Shown in pieces: positions 42,846 to 57,000 of a stretch of DNA of 64,000 bases. The notes under the pieces are model-generated. The model saw only the letters and a program-made list of their open reading frames with translations, was not told the DNA's origin and searched no databases. A program made the position numbers and the translations under genes. The stretch's first letter is position 1. Each line of letters begins with the position of its first letter. Location of the stretch: positions 29,031,372 to 29,095,371 of the forward strand of contig OX419337.1 of assembly GCA_948470475.1 (NCBI GenBank), written 5' to 3'. This DNA comes from Galaxea fascicularis. Taxonomy: Eukaryota > Cnidaria > Anthozoa > Scleractinia > Euphylliidae.

Positions 42846-44282
42846 TGGCCAGGATGACAGTATTTCAAGCCAAATGGGTCTCAGTGCAACAAAGTTTGTT
42901 TGCAGAGAAAGAGTGGAGGCTGAATGCCTGCCAGTGGAGACCAGAGATAGACAACCATTTTAATGACCACAAGTGGACTACTTTCATCTGTATTAATACC
43001 TGCACACTGCCTCCTTGCTTAATGCACTTTGTAAATTTTGTTATTTAACACAATGGTTCATTACCATGTGAACAACTGATGTAGGTAGTTGTATATCTGT
43101 ACGATATTTAACCCATTGCATTAAAATTTTTCCTTCAGTGTATCTGAATCATTTCTCTCTGACTCCATTTGCGTTGCCAGTGTTAGGGACCAGGCTCCAT
43201 ATAACACTCACACTTCGAAAGAGCAGGCCTTAAGATGAATCAATCTGAACTCTATTGTCAGACCCTTGTCAGTTCTTGTTTGATCTCACCCACGACTGAA
43301 AGCGTGATAGCACCGGAAGACTCTAAGTTTCGTAAGTTACAGGGAAAGCGGAGCCCATAACTTAGAAAATCACTAAACTACAACACAAAGTCTTTACAAG
43401 ACGTTAAGAAAACCTGGCATTCATTTAGTTTGGTTTGTGTTCTTCATCGAACGTGATGAGTGAATCGCTCTGCTTGTCTTGCTTCAGAGTGATTTAGTGA
43501 CCTTGTGTTCAGTTACTCCAGTGTTTCCTAACAATGCTTTAGGAAGCGTTTCAGCTGTACATGTAAAACAGGACTTCAACAAACTTCAACTACGACAGCA
43601 ACTCAGAACGAGGAGTTAAATGTCATTTAATAGTAATACTCTTTAAAATATTCCATTTAAAACATTAATTATCAGTCTGTTTACAAACTCTTTATACGTA
43701 TCGTTATATACAAGTTATATTTGCAAAACAAAGTTCTACGAAAAACATCACCGGCTCTGGTTTCTGGTTGAAATATTTTCTACCTTCTAGCTATCTTTTT
43801 TTATTTGCCCACCTGATTTCCCTCTAACCATATCGCAATCCTTGAAACCTTATTTTTGAGCCGAAAACTTTACAACTGATTTCGTTAAGTTTCTTGATAC
43901 ATCTGAGAGTTATGTTAAAACCGCTATTGTACATTCGAAGTATACCCACTCAGTGGATGCCAAGTGGTAAGAACATCATGGAAATATATGAAACACACTA
44001 TGCTTTGTTAAAAATGATTTACCATAACTCTGTAAAGCATATACTTGTTATTTCATTAAGAAAGGGAAATTCCCCCATGTTTCTAATAGTTATGGTTACA
44101 AGACTTAACGCCAGAACATCAAATGTGGACCAACAAGCCTTTCGCGTGTTGGACGCGGGAAATGCATAACGCGCGAGAAAGCAACTCTCTCTTGCCTCCT
44201 CCCACGCATTTTATTTTGGCCGTTGCTTGGACCCCTTTCATATGAGATGGAATAAGCTAACTCATTTCGTCCACTCTGTATC

Positions 44283-44590
44283 AGGCTCCGTCCACACTAA
44301 TGCGTTTTTGTTTGACAACGCTTACCTTTCGATGCGTTATACTGAAACGATCCGAAAACGCTCTCCAAAGCGGAGACATTTGAAAACGCATCGCTTCGAA
44401 TACGCATCGTTTTGATTGTGGGCGGAGAAAACAGTCTTCTGCATCACGTGAACTGAAGTTCAGAATGCATATGCACGGATGACTATTAAAAACTGTCTTC
44501 AGTGTATTCCAGCGTTTTAGTGTGAATGGTGAATACGCTGGAAAAACGATAGTGTGAACGCAAAGCTATATAGGGTGGACAGGGCCTCAG
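44283..44590. repeat. GGCTCCGTCCACAC element
   Basis: Left CAGGCTCCGTCCACACTAAT; right GGGTGGACAGGGCCTC. Inside, GCGTTTT-type units occur on the left and TACGCTGGAAAAACGATAGT on the right, giving imperfect pairing. Confidence 0.5.
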
Positions 44591-45038
44591 TTTCCACAGC
44601 TTTCAGTTCTGTTGCCATAACGTAATGTAAACAAGGAACCGATTTTTATATTCCTTACTGTTTCCGTATAAAATATATGTTTCTTCATTAAATTTGTAAT
44701 GACAATATATAGTACAAATATAAATGGTCACTTTTTGGCGATAAAATACTAGTTAAATTCAGCATAAAAATAAAAGTAGTTTAGACAACGCCCCAAGGAA
44801 GAATGTACATCCGGCAGTGTTACACGGAAAGTCTTAAAATGTGACTGAATGGAAATGTAGTTGTTTAGCATGGTAGAAATGTCGTATGAGACAGACATAT
44901 AAAACAAACTGCCCCCAGGCAACGTTCGCCCAGCCACAAGTCACCGGTTACCACCATCATGAAAGATTCATGTTGGCCGCAGACTGTTTACGATTCATTT
45001 CGATTCGCAGTTGACTCTGTCAACTGCTCCGCAGGACC

Positions 45039-48000
45039 CTATATGAGTCTGCTATTTTTGATGAAGTACATGAGTGTTGTGTAGACAAAGCGATACTGTC
45101 CGAAGTTTGCCACTAGCAACATCCTCTGGCATCTGAGATGAATCAGGCTCTTCAGGACGTTTATTCTCTGAGAAGCGAAAAAAGAAAATAGTTTATTGAT
45201 TTCTCTTCGACCGCGTTTACACAGAGCACAGATGACATCAAATCACATGTACCCTCGCGATCAAGTTGCGTTTTCGGGTCATGAAAGCTTCACGTTCAAA
45301 AGAGACTCATTGGAAACCAGCATCGAGAGTAGAATAGGCCAAACTGTTGGTTAACCGATTGGCTTCAAACGATAGCAACGAATCTTTCCGAGTCATGCCA
45401 AAGTCTTACCATGGACGTAAGGGAATAAAAGCAGGATTTTGATAGCCACAGTCTATTAATTTACATGACAAAGATGACTAGCATCCACAGACAAAAAATA
45501 GTACTGAACTGTTAATGTCCATCCAACAACCTGGTTCAGTATTTCCAAGTAATTCATCAAAGACCCTGAACAGGGCTGTCATTAAGGCCCAGGGACCGGG
45601 GATTTTCCCCGTGTATTTTGAGGTATATCCCCAGCTAATTTTCTATAAAACCAGCATGTTGACCTCACTACAGCAACTCAAATCCCCAGCTATTTTTTGT
45701 ATATATCCCCACCTACTTCAAAAATCAGTGACAGACCTACTCTGAAAATTAAAAATGACCGCCTTAGCTTCAGTTAACAGGAATACAACTCAATGATCCG
45801 TTGAAGTGTGATCACCTCGAATCATGCTATTTGAACAAAGATGACTAATTTTTTGTTTAGTCTAACAAATCTAACCTGGTTACTTTGTAGACAGGCGATC
45901 ATCAGATCTGTGAGAATAACCACCCCAGTCCTCCCCACACCGGCCGTGCAATGTACCATCACTGGACCCTGCACGTCTTGCGCATGACCATGGCTTACGC
46001 TGACACTCTGTCTCGCAGACTCTAATTCTTCCAGAAATTCTGTTAAAAGGAGAACGAGACCAATTGAACGAAGACAATAGAGTGGTTTTCAATTGAGTGT
46101 CCTAAAACCAAAACCAAAGCAATAACTCTGACCAATCACAAGAGACGAAGACAGCTCAGTGAACCAATCAGAATTCTAAGTGATCACATGCAACCAGCGC
46201 CAAGCGCGGGAAAACAGACGCGCGCAACTTGCGATTTGTTTTGGTTTTTCTTCTCATTGGCTGAAAAAGTAGCGTGAGTTTTTTCAACCAATCACAGAGC
46301 GAAGTAAAACAAAACCGGAGCAAACACGAGTTACTATTGGGTCTCGGGTTAAGACATTGTTCATAAAATATTTGATAACAAGTCAACGATTACTGATTTT
46401 CAGACATTCGATGACATGCTTGCAAATGTTTCCTGTCAACCCCTGATTAACTATGGCATACACCATAGCAACAACGTACTGGGAAACTCCAGTCGGGAGA
46501 TTCGACTCTTTTTCAAACTTGTGACGCGTCAACCGCCGTTTAACGGACGCCATTTTTGAATTCTGTTTAAAGTTTTTTATCCATGGGCACTGATATTTGT
46601 GGATGAAGCTCAGACGTGTTGGGTATATACTGCCCCTTCACGGAATGGTGAGACTGATCGTCAAGCAAAAAAACTATTCCAACCGTTTGATGCTGTGGCG
46701 AATTATACAGCAGAAATTAATCCACTGAAGACGCGCAAAGCCCCAAAACGTATTTCTTTAAAGGAATTTTCATTTGCGTCATCAAGTGCCACACAGCTAG
46801 TGGCCTTTTTTTTTTTTTTGCCGCTTTGCTTATTTGTTTTATTTCTATGTTGTGTGTTTGTTTATTTTAGGCCCGAGGTATTTCCTATCTCTATTCATCT
46901 AAATTTCGCCGGTTTATTGAAAATATGTTTTATCCTATTCCATTACTTAGTTAAATGTAAAATGTAAAATACAAAAGTGAAATGCAAATAAAGTGAATGC
47001 TATTGTTTTGACCTTCTTAGTTCTCGGCATTTTCGCTCCCAGAGCCCACGTTCCAAGGGAACGTGGGCTCTGGGAGACCAAGAGACCAAGTCCTCATCAA
47101 AGGCACATCATACTTACCGAGGAAGTTCTTTGGGTCTTGTGGCACCCTATGATCCGGCCAATCAGTGAAGTGTAAATGACAAATGACTCTCCTTTGCTTA
47201 GAAGACGTTTGTACCAGGGACAGCGTTCGCACTTTGTACGATGATGTATCCCTAACGGATACTGTTTCCACTTCAAACGAACCAAAGCTTTTTTGGCAGC
47301 CAGGTGAGTCCTCTGGCCAGTACGGATAGCAGGCGCTCTTGCTATCAATCTAAGTTAAGAAAAAGTCAAAACTGTCAGCTTCGTTAAAACAAAATCGCAT
47401 ACCATGTGGAATAACATTTGGCACTACGATAAGGGAAAGCAGATCCAAAGAAATCAACGTTGGTACTGTGCAATCACGTTAGGCTAAGGACGTCTTATTA
47501 CAATATATGAATAAAGGGGATTAGATTCTAAAGAAGCTGTGTTGCTGCATCGATGGGGGAGTGGCTCACAAAAATTTGATTTATCAACTGAGTTGTTAAT
47601 GTTACCTGGCCACCGTGAAGAGATTCAAAAGCTGACGTTTCGACTGTTAGCCCTTCGTCAGAGCAAATCAAAAGCTAACACTCGAAACTTCAGCTTTTGA
47701 CTCGCTTTACGGTAGCCAATTTACATTATCAAATCCGTTGATAAAAACCAAATTTGTGTTTTAATACAGACACCTTATCATCAGTGGCAGCAACTATTAT
47801 TTGAACATTCTGTTCCCAGGCCATTTGCCAGAAATCGGTGACTGTGTTCTCCATGGGGCCTTGGGCTGCAATGTAACGGTAAGTTCGCGTGCCAACGTCC
47901 ATCTGTAAAGAACACACATGAAATCTATCAATAAATATGTTGAAGAAGTGAGATCTCTTTTCCAAACCATGCTGGGAAATAATTGTCGTAGCAAATATTG

Positions 48001-51000
48001 GTATTTTGGTTGTATTCCATGAGTCATCCTTGGAAAGTTGCCAAACGACAAAAAAGATTGTGACAATGTCCAAATAATATATGGTCATATTACAATCGAT
48101 ATTCGTAATGAGCACTCGAGAGATACCCTGCGATATATATACTTTCGGTTTCAGCTTCAGAATCTGGGCAACTGCGAACCTACCCCTACCCTAACACAAC
48201 GTTAACAATAACTCCAGCATTGACTTATTATAACTTGTTGGGTTAGGGGAGGGGTCGGTGCGCAGATAGTGACAATGACCTTAATTTCACGTGTCAGGGG
48301 GAAAACTGGCGGTTTACCCACATATCGCCTATGAGCTGGAAGGCTCGTTCACTGAAAAGACAGACGTCAGTATTTTAAAGACTGAAGAATTCAAATGAAT
48401 CAATTTATCTTTCAAGGCCAAATCATCATTAATTTAGTATAAAGGTCACCGCACAAAGTGATGTATTCAGGTAAGATGAAGCCACATATTGCGAACTATT
48501 GCCACGTGGTAGTGGGCTATAACCCTTAAACCTTCCAAGCTTATCAAAACACACTAATTTGTGTGGTATTCTTTGTCGCATTAAACCACATCCCACCAGC
48601 ATTACATTTTCTTCATTTAGTGTAGTTCAGTTTCCACCAAATCCTTCAATAACGTTTGTAATAGGACCTGACAACATATTAACTTTACCTTAACAAAATC
48701 TGCATTTATGTAGTCACTACCACTCTGATTATTCCGAGGATTTAAACGCACTCGAGTTTCCTGTCAAATTACGAAAACAAAACTGAATTGAAAACCATGC
48801 CTGGTAAAATGCCCTTACAAAGGTCGCACTGAGACCCAGCTTTCTCAATAAGTCACTGTAAGCAAAAATGCAAAATACTAAAAGTCTACAGATTAAATTT
48901 CTTTAGTAGGTAAGGGTTCCATCAACCAAAGTAACTTTTCTATATTACTTTCCTTATCTCAAATTTGTAAGTAAAAGATGGAAAGAAAAGAGAATATTGG
49001 ACACCTTGAACTCAAATCGTTTGCTGTCGACCCAAATCTCCCGTACCATCGAAGCTTAGATGCTGAGAAAGCTATTTTTTAACCCGCAATTCGCAAAGTG
49101 TAACCGATTTTTCACTGCTTAACCCTACAGACCGTAGATCCGTACCAAATCCCCAAACGCTAACTTTGCTCATGTTTTTCCGTTCGTCATTGAAACAGCC
49201 AAAATAATACTACACGATATGCGGAAAGGAAACAGTAAGTCAAGTTGACGGAAACTAGTGTTAACCCCGCATAGACTGCTTGCAGTCCGTTTCTCTTTCA
49301 AATTCCTCCCTTGAAATAATCTCACTCTTGCTCAAAGCGCTCACCAGAAGAAAAATGGGACGAGAAGGATTGGGACGTTACTCGTCTCGTCCCAAACTCT
49401 TTTTTAAACACCCCGCTGTTTTGGGCGTGTGCGCGCTGGGATGAGAACTCGACGGATTTGAAGAGAAAAGACGGACAGCAAGTAGCCTACAGTCAACATT
49501 TTCTCACTCCAAACTAAAACGCAACATCCCATCTCTTTCAAAACAACAGTCAGTAAAAAAATAGTGAAAGTCACCTCATAGGGAACGACATCCTTGTATC
49601 TGTTTTTCTCCTCATTCCCTTCGAACTGACCACTGGCCGTTGTCAGCTTCTGCAACACAATAAGGTTATTTGCTCAGAGTTGAACGGCCCTCATTCAAAT
49701 AGGAAAAATCGTCTAATAACCCATTTTACCTTTGTGTGTTCAGAGACCTGGGTTTTGAGTAGAAGCGAAGTTGGAGGTGACCTTATTTTGGCAAAGACCT
49801 TTCTGTTATTCTCGTGTAAATGTAAACTATTTAGCAAAAAAAAAAAAGATTTACATGAGAAAAGCAGTGTCTGAATCAGAACAAGGTCTCGTTTCCATTC
49901 ACAGGCCAGGTCACTGAGCATGCAATAATTGTAAAATGGGTCATTCTTCCGTAAGTGCAAATACATAGATGCCACGAAAATTCTCAGAATGCAAAACCAA
50001 GCTACCAACACGTGATTTCTGTTGACCTACAGAGCAATGAAACGCAGAGAAAACAGCTTTCAATCATTACGACACTCACCTCGCTCCGCCGCTCCACTTT
50101 TTGGTACTCTGTAAACACTTGGCCTTCAGTTAACATTTTTTCCAGTTCCTCAAGCTAGAAAGAAGTCGTCAACATTAAACACTTCACTACAGACTCAGTA
50201 AAAACTATTGCAAGCTAACTTGTACTGCCAACCTCTGTGAGAGATACGGAACTGTGATTTGCAAGAGCTAGTAGCATTGTTGGCCAACAGCATCAAACAT
50301 CGTCGGACCAACCTTGGTGAGTGCCGTGTTTGAACATTCTTGTCGGACGTTGTTGGGAATTGTCAACAGATGTTGGGCGAAGTTTGAAAGGTTTCAAACT
50401 TTGGAGCTAACAAGTCCCGACATTTCTTTTGTCATGTACTAGGCCATTTCCGAGTTCATGTCTGCCTCCTCTTCAAAGCGAGTGCGAAGTTTTTGTGATG
50501 GTAATTAGTTCTACTTTACATATGAATGAAAACTAATTTTCATAACAAAAACTTCGCACTTAGACTCGCTTTGAAGAGGAGGCAGACATGAACTCGGAAA
50601 TGGCCTATTGCCGAAACATGGCCCAACAGTGTTGCGTGAATCTGAACTGAAAGATCCGCAACATTATTGGGCTCAAACATGTGTTGTATAAGATTCAAAA
50701 TGGCGGACAAGCAGTAGCGACAGGGGTTAGCAGTTGCTAACATCAGCTAAAACCAGATTGGACGCATGCATTTTCTTTCATTCTGATTCAGTATTTATTC
50801 CTCAGAAATTAGTGCCGTCGTTATAAAACTTCGGGTTCGTACATTTTTTCAGAAACAAATTCCAGGAATCACGATTTTTGCAGGCCTCAGAAAGCTTTAT
50901 GGCAAGACACAAAGTTGGTTGTTGGATTTTCCCATCTGGTTGCCCCTCAACGTGTTTCAAGAAAACGTTATTACTTGAGTCTACAAAATGTCAGGGTTTT

Positions 51001-54000
51001 CCAGCAACTCCTACCATTTTCCAGGACATTCAAGTCCTGGAAAATGCTAGACTCAAATTCAAATCCTTTCCAAGATTTCCAGGAACCGTACGAACACCGT
51101 TATAATCACTCTGTGCCAGGTGATTCAAGCGACATGCTGTGTAATCCTTGACCAAAGAGATCGAGAGAATCTCAAAAATCACCTGGGCCCGGTTGTTCGA
51201 AAGCCGATCAACGCTAATCCAAGATTAAAATTAATCAAGGAGCTTAATTCTCTTTCCCCAAACGTTGTTCATTGCTGATATTCTGCAAAATTTTAGATTA
51301 GGGGAAGTCAATCCTGAAAAACAAAAAGCAGCGCAAACAGCTTTCATCCAAAAGTTAAAACCTGAAACCAAAGTTTACGCTAATCCTGGATTAGGTTAAT
51401 CGGCTTTCGGACAACTGGGCCCTGAGCAATTATAATAATAAAACACAATTCAAGTTCGATTGAGATCAACAGTTGTGTGTTTACCTGTGCTTCCCTTGAC
51501 AGCGGCAGATCGTCTTCATCATCAAAGTCCAGATCTCTAATCTCCTCCAGGTCTGAATCATTTGATGTACTATATCCGCTAGTCCTTCCAGTCACTTCAC
51601 TTGAATTATCAGCTCCAAGCTGATCCAAGTTCAATGAATTAGGACGACAGGGCCTACAACGTAACACGTAATTGCTGTTATTCAACTTCATTGACAACTT
51701 GCAGATTTTAAATGCATACATGCAAGTACAAGAAAACTTTAGAAAGTAAATCATCGTTTTCAATCAACACTGAGAAGTACTGAGAAAGAAGTTTTAACAC
51801 AAGTCCTTCAAGAGATAAACCATACTTCATGGTAAAGGTGATTAGTTTTGTTTTTGGAATCTTTAATGTTGATCAAGTTACCATAGGCAAACAGATACTC
51901 CCCTAACCCTAATCCCCACCTGAACACAAGCAATGCCATCTAATATGAAGCATATGGAAATTGTAAATAACTTGGCAAAACGAATTCCCCAAATTCAGAG
52001 TTTTGGTTCATAAATGAATGGAACTGAACATAATCATTTTTAAAAGAAAGGGGACAAAGCGATCAGAGCTCTCTTTAGCCCATGACCCATGACCATTTTC
52101 TCGAGCCCTGGAAACTCCGTTAGTGCGAAGACCACACAGAAGAGTTCTACGCACCTTGTAGAAGGAGTAGCAGCAGCAGCACAAGCTTGTCCTGACGGCA
52201 TGTTACGATTAGCGTGACCTCTGTCATCTAAGCTTTCAAGTGATTGTGTTCCAAGGGGATTCCCTGAGTCCATAGACAGTGAACTGCCCACCTCATTTGT
52301 GACAACACTGTTAAACAGTCCATTACTATACAAGCCTTGATTTTGATCAAGGGAGTTATCCGAGGTACACAACTTATTGTGCAGTAGGAATTCGTGTCGA
52401 TTATCCGTAGACGATAAGTTAAGTGACTGTGGTCTGGGAAATGGAGAGTGCTCATTCAGACTAGACGAGGATCCACAAGACACATCGTCAACAGCATCTC
52501 TGCTTTCTGTGTAGCTCTGGTTTTCGACATCAAACACGGGGTTGATTAACCCTGTCACAGATTCTGAAAACGATCAGGCAATAACGGTTTGACTGTTGCA
52601 AAGAAAAGGGCACAATGTGCCTGTTACATGGAGTGTAGCTAAAACCTTGATGTGCAGCCTGACTGGGGATTTACAATGTACCTGGACAATCAAAACCAAG
52701 ACGGAAAGTAGAGAATGGAGTACTAAATTAGGATCTATAAATACTTGAATTAAGGGGGCTACGTGATAATTTTTAAAATCAATTTAACAAACCACAAGAG
52801 ACATTTATATTGATGGAAACCCACGTAGGTAGAGTTTAAATAAACATTAACTTAAATGATCCTTGGCGATCATTTCCTGTATTCTCACGGCCTGTATAAT
52901 GAAAAAGCTAAGGAGAAGTTCGCTGGTGGTCACTAATTGGATGTCAATTCACTCAGTGTCTTCATCTTCGAGTTTACAACGATTTTGTGCAACAAAATGT
53001 TCTGACGTTTGCTTTAGTCCAACTTTTGACCTCCAAAAATCTCTAATTGCATGAGATATTTTCAAATAAAAATGTTGATAAATCTTACTTGAGCTGGATA
53101 GCGAATCTCCCTGATAACCACCATCAACCTGTAGCATAATTTTCAGTTTAAAAAATGAAAAAAATATTATGTCACCATATATTCCTAAAGTGTCCCAATG
53201 TCTTGCCGTTGGGCTTAATATACAATGTACAAGTATTTAATAAAGATGTACGCGATGATCGCTTGACGCTACTTGAGCAGTTAGTGAAAATAAAGCTTTA
53301 AAAAAACCCAGGTCGAAGCCATGACCTCTGCGCGATACCAGTGCAGTCTCCACCAACTGAGCTAACAAGCAACTAGGAGCTGGCCATTTTGCGGGATTTT
53401 CAGACTTTATTTTCACTACTGCCCAAGTTGTGTTCATAACTGCGATAATCACATAGTTCTTCACTCTTTAATCCACAGTTCAAATATATGAAATTATAAC
53501 TTCATATATTCACATTCACGTGTAAGTATTTAGTTGCAACTCTTGGCATACTTGTCCTGATATTGGTGAAAAACACATGATCACGGTGAAAAAAAACCCA
53601 CTAATTTAATTAACGACAAACCAGCACTTACCTCAGTGGTTTTACTGGGAAGTGAATGTTTAGTTGGTTTGCTGAAATAAAACAACAACAGTGCTGTACA
53701 TTATAATAATTATAATTATACAGCACCCGTGATGATTATGACATTAAGAACTACAAACTCCAGAAGTCCTCCTTTTTAAAGGTAAAAGTTTTGTTGACTT
53801 TAACGCCTGTGTCGCAAATGGAGGTTGGGTGCTCAAGGATCTGGGGACTGGTACCAACGACCCAACCCCCGGTCGGTGGAACACCCCATAAGCCTGCCCT
53901 ACCCGCAACCCAGCCACGAGCCCCGCCCGACACCCCAGACCCAAAACAAGCACCCGTCACAATGAACAATAAGTTCAATGGAAAACAATCCCCGATAGGG

Positions 54001-57000
54001 AGAGGAGGGAGGGGAAATACTCGAAAGCCCGCGAACGCCAACCCACCGAACACTGAGCTAAACAAAACCACGAGGACAAGCGAAGGCACACGCATAATGT
54101 GCAAAGAGAACCGCTGACCGCTCGAACTGCCAGAGGGCGCCACAGAGAAGCCCAACATGCAAGTAACACACGCACATGCTAAATAACAACGCTGCAGGCA
54201 ACCCCCCAAAATTACTAATAACACACTAACGCTAACGCCACGCAACGCCACGCCACAACAAACAGAGCAACTTGCTCCTAGTCATTAACTAAGTTAAATT
54301 GCATTTAACCCTATTTAAAAGTTAATTGCCTGAGTCTTATAAGAAACAACTTAGGAAAAGATAGGCTCATTTATTGTGATTTGATCGTTAAAGCAGACAG
54401 TGCTTTGCTTGAAAGCAAAAAGTAGCCCAGTCTAGGGTTCATAAAAAACAAATTTCCAGAACTTTATCAGGACTTTTCCAGAAGTATTTTTCAGTTGTTG
54501 GATTTTCCCATCTGGCTGCTCACCACTGTCTTTCAAGAAAACTTTTGTTGTTTCTTTAGTTGACAAAATTCCAAGATTTTCTAGGACCTCCTACGTACCA
54601 TTTTCAAGGAATTTCTAGTCGTGGAAAATGCTAGATTAAAATTCAAGTATTTACCAGGATTTCCAGGAACTGTACAAACCCCGAGAGGAAAAATAATTAT
54701 TTAAAGTGGTGCTGGGAAAAAAGCCCTACATGACTTCTGATAAATTGTCAGATTCTCCTCCCAAATTACCTTGTATTCACTTGTAAATCAGAGGGAGAAT
54801 TTGACATTACATCAAAAGTTACTTGGGGTGTTTTTTCATGCACTCTTTCATGTGATCAACTTACACAGCACTTGATTGCAGGTGCTTAGATGACTGTACA
54901 CTGGAGAGACGACGAAACTGGTGATGAATTACAAACATCCTCCAAACATACTTAGCTGTAGCAGCATCATCCTGTAGTATAAAGAGTACACTGCATTGAT
55001 CTCCACAAATAGACAGATGAACTGAAAACATGCAGTCTAATCTGCTTCATGAGTGGCCCAGGTTTTGATCTTCACAACTCCAGTTAATTAAGAGTTTAAT
55101 AAAATTAATCATAATAATGAATTTTTCTTGAAAAAACAAATGACAAGAAAGAGTACTAACAAATGAATCAAGATTGTTGTTCAAAGTTCACTGAGATTTT
55201 ATTGTAAAAACCTTGACATTAGGTGAGGTTGTTGTGAAGGAACAGTATAACAGCACAACGGCCACGCCTAAACAAAAAGTTTCTAGAAGTTATGAAAATA
55301 ATTAATTTTGGTTTGTGAAAAAATTACCTTACAATTAATTGTTGTCGTTTTTTTTCATGGAGCCCATTGCTAGTTTAACATATTTTTTTAAGAGTATTTC
55401 TCATAACTTTGAGAAAACATGGTCATAGATAGCAGTTAGCCAAAGCATAGGAGAAGCACTGATATACAATGTAATATGCTTACCATTTCAAATTGAATGG
55501 TGTCAAATGACTTAGTGCTTTCAATACAGAAATACTTTTTGTTGTGACTCATTCTAATGATATCAGGCCACCTGTGGATCACAAATAGACCTCAATCAAT
55601 TAATTGTAACCCAGTTGGTCGGTCGGTCGGTTGGTCAGTCTGTTTCAGCCAAACATGTGGTATCTGCCTAAATTACAGTTACATGAGTGCAGGATTTTTA
55701 ACTCAACTTTGCTCCTTATGTGAAGGTAGAAGCACTTTGCAATCCTAAGTGATCCAAAAAATCAATAATAACAAATGTACTTTTACCCTTTGAACTCCAA
55801 TATCAACATAAATAATGTATTCTTTTTAATTAACAATTCTCAAATATTTCGTATGTTACATGTATGGACAATTTGTATAAATGTTAACTCAACTAATGCC
55901 TAGTGACCATAACCTGTATTCTCATGTCCTGTATTATTGATGAAATATTGGTATGATAAGGAGAATTTAGAATACTGTTGCTTAATTACCAGTTATCAAA
56001 CTAGATGGGAGCATGACTGTACTGTAAAAAAGTAACACTAAAAAGACCTCTTCCCCATTAATTCAGAAGAGCATTTAGTGGTACCTGTCGATGATACATG
56101 TATCTACTATACAAAGCCTGTGAGCATGAATACCTAAACATGAACTAACCTGAAGTAAGCTGGAGGAAGCCCATGAGGGTGCTGAACAACAATACCAAGA
56201 AATGATGCGCCGACTAAAATGATGAAACCATCTTTGTCCTACAAACAAACAAAATAATTCAAGCAGAGTCACTAACTTTGTACTGTATGAGACAAAAACT
56301 CCTTGATTAACATTTTGATGACACTTCATGTCTGAAAGACTCTTGCATTTCAATGAAAATTGACAGTACATTGTCCTGTAAGATGTACTTCATCAGTTCA
56401 TTGACAAGTCAAGTAAGGTTGTAATAATTAATTGTAAATAATGAGATCAATAATGTTCAAGAAAATCAACCTTATCTGCTGTTTGCAACGGTGGTGGGTC
56501 ATTTGTTTATACTTATAGGTTGTGGGTGCCTGGAAAAAGTAAAAAGTGAGTTCTAATTGATTGCCAGATTGAATCTCCTTGTATTCACTTGTGAATCAAA
56601 AGGAGAATTTGACATCACATCAAAAGTCACTTAGGACTGCATTCTATACACCCCTTCAGTTGCTGTACACCACTATTCGCTCGACAGCGATCTTTCAGTG
56701 AACCGCAGACAAAGCAACCCACTTCACTTCCGCTGTATACAGTACGCAGGGTGTTCATTGGAGTAAATTGTGGCACTAAATAACAATCACATTTTAGAGT
56801 AACAATATAAAAGGATAGCTGACCTTAGCGGGGTAGTATTCATCACCATATCCATCCAGTTTTTGAGTGGTAATCACAAACTCTAACTGAGCTTCTTCTG
56901 TCGTCATGCCTCTGAAATAAGATATGTTCAAGTTTATGCCAACAATACAAAAAATATGTCTCAGGTGTACATGTCTGAGAGGCAGGCTATTTCTACGGGC

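Larger units (their letters stand above)
42658..45038. other. Convergent gap between OGG1 and FERM-PTP gene
   Basis: Holds the 3' regions of both genes. No exon recognised on either strand. Two small repeats are present, at 42.72-42.85 kb and 44.28-44.59 kb; the rest shows no structure I can name. Confidence 0.55.

Noticed and set aside
45880..45883. GT at 45883-45882 (AAA|GTAACC) as the donor of the PTP active-site exon
   Set aside because: It shifts the last exon out of the conserved frame; AACCAG|GTTAGA at 45876 keeps phase and matches the family length exactly.
46599..46967. 122-residue plus-strand frame in a PTP intron
   Set aside because: No homology recognised and ends in a T-rich low-complexity stretch; could be an old element fragment but unsupported.
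53751..54251. 166-residue hydrophobic minus-strand frame as a gene
   Set aside because: Low-complexity Gly/Val/Ser composition, no family signature, placed in a composition island inside an intron.
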